NCBI RefSeq assembly: GCF_021245725.1
Contig: NZ_JAJGSX010000014.1
Coordinates: forward strand, 62,001 to 126,000
Origin: Pseudonocardia sp. TRM90224
GTDB lineage: Bacteria; Actinomycetota; Actinomycetes; Mycobacteriales; Pseudonocardiaceae
Length of the DNA: 64,000 nt
Direction: 5' to 3'
Shown piece by piece: positions 59,156 through 64,000 of this stretch. Under the pieces are notes generated by a model, which was not told the DNA's origin, did not search any database, and was given only the letters and a program-made list of their open reading frames with translations. Position numbers and translations under genes: made by a program. Each line of letters starts with the position of its first letter. Positions within the stretch are counted from its first letter, which is position 1.

Positions 59156-62100
59156 GTGGCGCGACGGCGCTGGCGCACGATGGTCGTCGCGGCCGGACTG
59201 GCACTGACGGTGGGTTTTGCGGCGATGCCGGCGGGGGTGGCGGCTGCGGCTCCGCCGCTGCCCATGAGCACGGTGTTCGTCGAGCTCGACGGGCCGTCGG
59301 CGCTGCAGCAGTACCTCGCGGCAGGCCCCGGCGACCGGGCCCGCGCCAGGGACGCCGCGCGTGCGGCGCGCGCGACCATCAGGGCGCGGATCGACCAGAT
59401 GCTCGCCGGGCTGCGTGGCCACGAGGCAGGCTCCGCGGTCTTCCGCACCACCAACGCCGTGCCCGGGTTCGCGCTGCGCGCCACGCCGGCCGCTGCGCGC
59501 CTGCTGGCCGCGCAACCCGGGGTGCGCTCGGTGCGCAAGCTGACCACCGCGTACCCGTCGAACGCGAGCGCCGACCAGCTCGGCGGGGCGCTGCGGGCCT
59601 GGCAGCAGACCGGACGGCTGGGCACGGGCGTCCGGATCGGCATCGTCGACACCGGTGTCGACTACACCCACGCCGACTTCGGTGGGCCGGGCACCGTCGA
59701 GGCCTTCACCTCGGACGACCGGCAGTTCCCCACGGAGAAGGTGGTCGGCGGCGTCGACCTGGCGGGCGACGACTACGACGCCGACTCCGACCAGCCCGCC
59801 CGCACCGTCCCCACGCCCGACGACGACCCCATGGACTGCGAGGGGCACGGCTCGCACGTCGCGGGCACGGCCGCCGGCTACGGCGTCGACGCGAACGGTG
59901 CGACGTTCCGCGGCGACCCGCGCACCCTCACCCCCGAGCAGCTCGACGCCATGCGGATCGGACCCGGCTCGGCACCCGGAGCGTCGATCTACGCCATCCG
60001 CGTCTTCGGCTGCTCCGGGTCGACCGACCTCACCGCGGAAGGGCTCGACCACGCGCTCGACCCGGATGGCGACGGCGACTTCGCCGACCGGCTCGACATC
60101 GTCAACCTCTCGCTGGGCTCGGAGTTCGGCGCCGTCGACGACCCGGTGAACGACTTCGTGCGGGTGCTCACCGAGAACGGCGTGCTCGTCGTCGCGGCCG
60201 CCGGCAACGCGGGCGATTCCTACGACGCCGGCGGCTCGCCCGGCAACAGCCCCGACGCGCTCGCCGTCGCGAGCGTGCGCGACCCCGGGGTGCTGCTCGA
60301 CGGCATCGAGATCGCCGGGAAGGGGCCGGTCGCGGGCCAGTACAGCATCGGCTACGAGCGCTACGAGACGCTCGACGTCACCGGGCCCGTCGTGCAGCTG
60401 AGCTCGGCGAACGCGCAGGGCTGCAACGCGTACGGACCGGAGGACGCCGGCCGCGCGCGCGGCGCGGTCGTGTGGCTGGAGTGGTTCGACGAGGACACGA
60501 AGCGCATCTGCGGCTCGCAGCCGCGCGCCGAGAACGCCGCCGCGGCCGGTGCCGTCGGTGTGGTCATCGCCTCCGGCCGGTCCGACTTCGGCTCCATCAA
60601 GATCGCCGGCAACGCCGAGGTGCCGATGTTCCAGATGACGAAGTCCGGGACGGCCGCACTGACTGCCGCGGTTGCGGCAGGCCCGACGCAGGTGCGGATG
60701 TCGGGGAAGCTCTCCCGATCGCAGCAGGTCACGGTGCCCGAGATCGCCGATACCCCGAGCACGTTCAGCGCCCGCGGGGTGCGCGCGCCGACCGTCAAGC
60801 CGGACGTCGCGGCACCGGGGGAGTCGATCACGTCGGTCGCGGTCGGCACCGGCAGCGGGCGGACCAGGATGTCGGGCACCTCGATGGCGAGCCCGTTCGT
60901 CGCCGGCGTCGCCGCGATGGTCGAGGAACAGCATCCGGACTGGTCACCGGCCCAGCTCAAGGCGGCGATCATGGGGACGGCCACCGCCGACGTGTTCACC
61001 GGGGAGAACCGCACCGGCAACCGGCTCGCGCCCATGCGGGTCGGCGCCGGCCGGATCGACGCCCGCGCGGCGCTCGCCACGACGCTGCTCGCGGCCGATG
61101 CGGAGAAGCCGGGCGCCGTCAGCGTGACGTTCGGGGTCGTCGAGGCCCGCCCGGGGGAGCCGCTCCAACGTTCGCGGCGGATCGCGGTGACGAACTACGG
61201 CCCGGCCCCGGCCGCCCTCACCGCCGCCTACGAGGCCGTGACGACCACCCCTGGCGTGCGGATCGCCGTCACGCCGGCGGCCGTCACCGTGCCGGCAGGC
61301 GGCTCGGCGCTGCTGGACGTCACGATGCGGATCGACGACCCGCGCGCGTTGCGCCGCACCGCCGACCCGACCATCGAACTCACCCAGGACGGCCAGGCAC
61401 GGCAGTACCTCGCCGACGCGTCGGGCCGGGTCGTGCTGCAAGGGCCCGGCGGGACACTGCGGGTGCCGGTGTCGGTCGCGCCGAAACCCGTTTCCGACCT
61501 GACGGCGACCGTGACCGGTCGGAACGTCGAGCTGCGCGGCACCGGCGTGGCACAGGGCGAGGGCCGCGAGGCCTACCGGTCGCGGGTCGGGGTGTTCGCG
61601 CTCGCGGCGGAGAGCCCGAAGCTGCCGATCTGCGAGGGCAGCGACGTCGTCTCGGGCTGCGTCGCCAACGCCACGGGCACCGGCGGCGACCTGCGCTACA
61701 TCGGGGTCTCCTCGACCGTGGCCGCCGCCAAGGCCGCCGGGCGGCCGCAGGACGCGCTGCTGACGTTCGCCGTGGCGACGTGGGCCGACCTGTACAACGT
61801 CGGGTCGCTCACCGTGCCGACCGTCGAGATGGACGTCGATGGCGACAACCGGCCCGACTTCGCGACGGAACTGGTGACGCTGACCGACACCGACCTGCTC
61901 GTCGCGCGCACCACCGACCTGCGCAGCGGGAAGCAGCTGGCGACCGAACCGGTCAACGGGCTCGACGGCGCCACGTCGAGCAACGTCTTCGACACCGACG
62001 CGTGGGTGCTGCCCGTGCGGCTCACGACGCTCGGCATCGACCCGGCGACGCAGCGCTCGGCCCCGATGCGGTACCGCGTGGTCGTGCACGGCGAGTACGG

Positions 62101-62449
62101 GCCGACGGGCAGCGACGACGGGTTCGTCGACGCCACCGACCGGATCCTGCGCGTCGACCCGTTCGCGCCGCCCGTCGCCGTAGCGGGCTCGACGACCCCG
62201 CTGCAACCCGCCGATGCGCGTACCAGGCTGACGCTGGACCGTCCCTCGAACGGGCCGCTGCTGGTCGTGCACGGCCAGAACGGCACCGGCGCGCGGGTCG
62301 CCGTCGTCGGGGACCCGGAGGAGGCATCGGAGGAGGGCGCCGGCGCCCCGTGGCCGATCAACAGGTGGAAGCCCGACCGGCTCGCCGCCGTGCGAGGGCC
62401 CGGAAACCGTTCCCCCGAGAGTGGGCCAGTTGGGTGGCTCGTACTCTGA
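59156..62449 (+). CDS. secreted S8 (subtilisin-like) serine protease with PA insert
   Basis: 1097 residues from GTG 59156 (GGGGGACG upstream). The signal peptide RRRWRTMVVAAGLALTVGFA leads to an inhibitor I9-like propeptide. The triad is Asp in GIVDTGVDYTH (~164), His in GHGSHVAGT (~232), Ser in SGTSMASPF (~575). Between His and Ser lies a PA domain (GVVIASGRSDFGSIKIAGNAEVPMFQM). C-terminal ~450 residues are beta-rich Fn3-like modules; no sortase motif or anchor is seen. It interrupts the serA-leuB neighbourhood. Confidence 0.93.
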   Translation: MARRRWRTMVVAAGLALTVGFAAMPAGVAAAAPPLPMSTVFVELDGPSALQQYLAAGPGDRARARDAARAARATIRARIDQMLAGLRGHEAGSAVFRTTNAVPGFALRATPAAARLLAAQPGVRSVRKLTTAYPSNASADQLGGALRAWQQTGRLGTGVRIGIVDTGVDYTHADFGGPGTVEAFTSDDRQFPTEKVVGGVDLAGDDYDADSDQPARTVPTPDDDPMDCEGHGSHVAGTAAGYGVDANGATFRGDPRTLTPEQLDAMRIGPGSAPGASIYAIRVFGCSGSTDLTAEGLDHALDPDGDGDFADRLDIVNLSLGSEFGAVDDPVNDFVRVLTENGVLVVAAAGNAGDSYDAGGSPGNSPDALAVASVRDPGVLLDGIEIAGKGPVAGQYSIGYERYETLDVTGPVVQLSSANAQGCNAYGPEDAGRARGAVVWLEWFDEDTKRICGSQPRAENAAAAGAVGVVIASGRSDFGSIKIAGNAEVPMFQMTKSGTAALTAAVAAGPTQVRMSGKLSRSQQVTVPEIADTPSTFSARGVRAPTVKPDVAAPGESITSVAVGTGSGRTRMSGTSMASPFVAGVAAMVEEQHPDWSPAQLKAAIMGTATADVFTGENRTGNRLAPMRVGAGRIDARAALATTLLAADAEKPGAVSVTFGVVEARPGEPLQRSRRIAVTNYGPAPAALTAAYEAVTTTPGVRIAVTPAAVTVPAGGSALLDVTMRIDDPRALRRTADPTIELTQDGQARQYLADASGRVVLQGPGGTLRVPVSVAPKPVSDLTATVTGRNVELRGTGVAQGEGREAYRSRVGVFALAAESPKLPICEGSDVVSGCVANATGTGGDLRYIGVSSTVAAAKAAGRPQDALLTFAVATWADLYNVGSLTVPTVEMDVDGDNRPDFATELVTLTDTDLLVARTTDLRSGKQLATEPVNGLDGATSSNVFDTDAWVLPVRLTTLGIDPATQRSAPMRYRVVVHGEYGPTGSDDGFVDATDRILRVDPFAPPVAVAGSTTPLQPADARTRLTLDRPSNGPLLVVHGQNGTGARVAVVGDPEEASEEGAGAPWPINRWKPDRLAAVRGPGNRSPESGPVGWLVL

Positions 62450-62502
62450 CCGGCGTGGTCGGACCGGTACCAGCGGCAAGTGGCGGTGACCGGGTGATGT
62501 GA

Positions 62503-62524
62503 GAGCGGGCACAATGGCCCGCTC
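62503..62524 (+). terminator. hairpin terminator after the subtilase
   Basis: Perfect 8-bp stem GAGCGGGC-ACAATG-GCCCGCTC, 54 bp after the stop codon. No U-tract. Confidence 0.6.
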
Positions 62525-62697
62525 GGATGGTGGGACTCACCTGGTCGCGGTCTTGCGGCGAACAGGATCGACCACAGCTCCACCCGACGGGGCGACCTCG
62601 ATCGGGTGGTTGACAGAGGGTCGGGATCGTTGCGGCCGGTAACGTGCAGCCCTGCTGTATGGGGGCCAGAGTGAGCGGGCTAGAGAGGACAGAGGGC

Positions 62698-63741
62698 ATG
62701 CGCCTTGCGGTCATTCCGGGCGACGGCATCGGGCCGGAGGTCATCGACGAGGCATTGAAGGTCCTCAACGAGGTCTCGCCCGGTGCGGAGACGACCACCT
62801 ACGACCTCGGTGCCGCACGCTGGCACTCGACAGGGGAACTGCTGCCGGAGTCGGTGCTCACCGAGCTGCAGGGTCACGACGCGATCCTGCTCGGCGCGGT
62901 CGGCGACCCGTCCGTGCCCAGCGGGATCCTGGAGCGCGGGCTGCTGCTGCGCCTGCGCTTCGAGCTCGACCACCACGTGAACCTGCGGCCGGCCAGGCTG
63001 TACCCGGGCGTGCGCGGGCCGCTCGCCGGCAACGCCGAGATCGACATGGTCGTCGTGCGGGAAGGCACCGAAGGGCCGTACGTCGGCACGGGTGGCCTGC
63101 TGCGCAAGGACACCCCGAACGAGATCGCGACCGAGGTCAGCATCAACACGGCGTTCGGCGTCGAGCGGGTCGTGCGCGACGCGTTCGCGCGGGCGTCGCG
63201 GCGCCCGCGCAAGCACCTGACGCTGGTGCACAAGACCAACGTGCTCACCTACTCCGGGCGGCTGTGGTCGCGGATCGTGGAGGAGGTGTCGCTGGAGCAC
63301 CCTGAGGTCAGCGTGGCGTACCAGCACATCGACGCGACCACGATCCACCTGGTGACCGACCCGGGCCGCTTCGACGTGATCGTCACCGACAACCTGTTCG
63401 GCGACATCCTCACCGACCTCGCGGCCGCCGTCACCGGCGGCATCGGGCTCGCCGCGAGCGGCAACCTCGACGTCTCGCGCCGCAACCCGAGCATGTTCGA
63501 GCCGGTGCACGGCAGCGCGCCGGACATCGCGGGGCAGGGCATCGCCGACCCGACGGCCGCCGTGCTGTCGGTCGCGCTGCTGCTCGACCACCTCGGCCAG
63601 TCCGATTCGGCACGGCGCATCGAGGCGGCCGTCGCGTTCGACCTCGCGACCCGCGACCACTCCGCCACCGGCCACACGCGCTCCATCGGCGACCGGCTCG
63701 CGGCACTGGTGAGCGCGCACGTCACGGCGCCGAGCGTCTGA
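62698..63741 (+). CDS. leuB: 3-isopropylmalate dehydrogenase
   Basis: 347 residues. VIPGDGIGPEVIDEALKVL at the N-terminus, substrate Arg residues in LRLRFELDHHVNLRP, and the metal/NAD segment DNLFGDILTDLAAAVTGGIGLAAS with VHGSAPDIAGQGIADP. Catalyses oxidative decarboxylation in leucine synthesis. ATG 62698 follows AGAGAGGACAGAGG. Separated from serA by the subtilase gene, so expressed from its own promoter. Confidence 0.97.
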   Translation: MRLAVIPGDGIGPEVIDEALKVLNEVSPGAETTTYDLGAARWHSTGELLPESVLTELQGHDAILLGAVGDPSVPSGILERGLLLRLRFELDHHVNLRPARLYPGVRGPLAGNAEIDMVVVREGTEGPYVGTGGLLRKDTPNEIATEVSINTAFGVERVVRDAFARASRRPRKHLTLVHKTNVLTYSGRLWSRIVEEVSLEHPEVSVAYQHIDATTIHLVTDPGRFDVIVTDNLFGDILTDLAAAVTGGIGLAASGNLDVSRRNPSMFEPVHGSAPDIAGQGIADPTAAVLSVALLLDHLGQSDSARRIEAAVAFDLATRDHSATGHTRSIGDRLAALVSAHVTAPSV

Positions 63742-63762
63742 TATTCGTCCGGTTTTGTCGGT

Positions 63763-63790
63763 CACGGGCGGTAGCTTCCCTCCGCCCGTG
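63763..63790 (+). terminator. hairpin terminator after leuB
   Basis: 9-bp stem CACGGGCGG/CCGCCCGTG with a 10-base loop, 21 bp after the leuB stop. Confidence 0.6.
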
Positions 63791-63831
63791 ATCGACTGAT
63801 TGCGGGATCGATCTCACCGGAAAGCAAACCG

Positions 63832-64000
63832 ATGATCATCCCTTTGCGTACCCACGTCGTCAGAGCGCTGCTCTCCGCAGCGGCGCTGCTCGTCGTCGGG
63901 TTCGCCACACTCGCCTGCGGCACACCGGAGCCGCCCCACCCCGCCGACACCGGTGGATCCGTCGACGTCAGCGTGAAGGTCGGGGAGTGCCTCACGCTGG
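63832..64000 (+). CDS. putative lipoprotein (5' part; runs off the right edge)
   Basis: 56 residues visible from ATG 63832. Basic start MIIPLRTHVVRA, hydrophobic core LLSAAALLVVGFA, then TLAC as a likely though atypical lipobox (Thr at -3), followed by a Pro/Asp-rich linker and VDVSVKVGECLTL. Family cannot be assigned from this fragment. Confidence 0.65.
   Translation, partial: MIIPLRTHVVRALLSAAALLVVGFATLACGTPEPPHPADTGGSVDVSVKVGECLTL

Noticed and set aside
57206..60934. 1242-codon open frame antisense to serA and the subtilase
   Set aside because: Same GC-shadow effect; it spans two unrelated recognised genes on the other strand.

Overview
This window is very GC-rich chromosomal DNA from an actinomycete. 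GTG and TTG starts, tightly packed genes, 4-nt ATGA/GTGA overlaps, an Lsr2-type protein, F420-type and DinB enzymes all fit. Gene order from about 1.5 to 18 kb and 50 to 64 kb recalls, from memory, the Mycobacterium tuberculosis Rv3041c-Rv3030 and Rv3004-Rv2995c neighbourhoods. The style of the gene content points to Pseudonocardiaceae (inference). There are no tRNAs, rRNAs, transposases, prophage genes or CRISPR arrays.

Layout. 0-6.7 kb: 5' part of glgX, a lone ABC ATPase, HxlR regulator with flavoprotein and hydrolase, an EchA17-like enoyl-CoA hydratase, a Uma2 protein and a methyltransferase. 6.7-9.9 kb: a two-component system followed by a second, degenerate LuxR-type regulator. 9.9-11.7 kb: nucleoside hydrolase and ribokinase. 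11.8-18.2 kb: hexapeptide acyltransferase, GT4 glucosyltransferase, GH57 branching enzyme and methyltransferase, matching the mycobacterial methylglucose lipopolysaccharide (MGLP) set, interrupted by a TetR/Gal80-like pair with two identical-pattern operators. 18.2-31.7 kb: regulators with adjacent transporters, an iron-siderophore binding protein with a DtxR/IdeR-like box, small enzymes and a second two-component system. 31.9-36.6 kb: a complete sugar ABC importer whose first permease carries a large inserted extracytoplasmic domain. 36.7-43.1 kb: an accessory stretch holding an eroded NRPS-like protein, an unknown membrane protein, an Lsr2 with only its oligomerisation domain, and an RlmA/TlrB-type rRNA methyltransferase preceded by a leader peptide and hairpins. 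43.7-50.8 kb: a rhamnoside utilisation locus (isomerase, RhaM, MFS transporter, GH106 rhamnosidase) with LacI-type operators. 50.9-63.7 kb: branched-chain amino acid and serine genes ilvD, ilvB-ilvN-ilvC, serA, leuB, with an ilvB leader peptide/attenuator; a large secreted subtilase sits between serA and leuB.

Two things stand out at the scale of the whole window. First, at least five families of repeated intergenic elements (long inverted repeats and 22-bp tandem arrays) sit directly after stop codons, mostly between convergent genes. Second, two genes (ilvB and the rRNA methyltransferase) appear to be controlled by translated leader peptides. The ilvB leader is a familiar type; the methyltransferase leader carries an Arg-Pro-Arg motif of the kind that stalls macrolide-bound ribosomes and may be undescribed.
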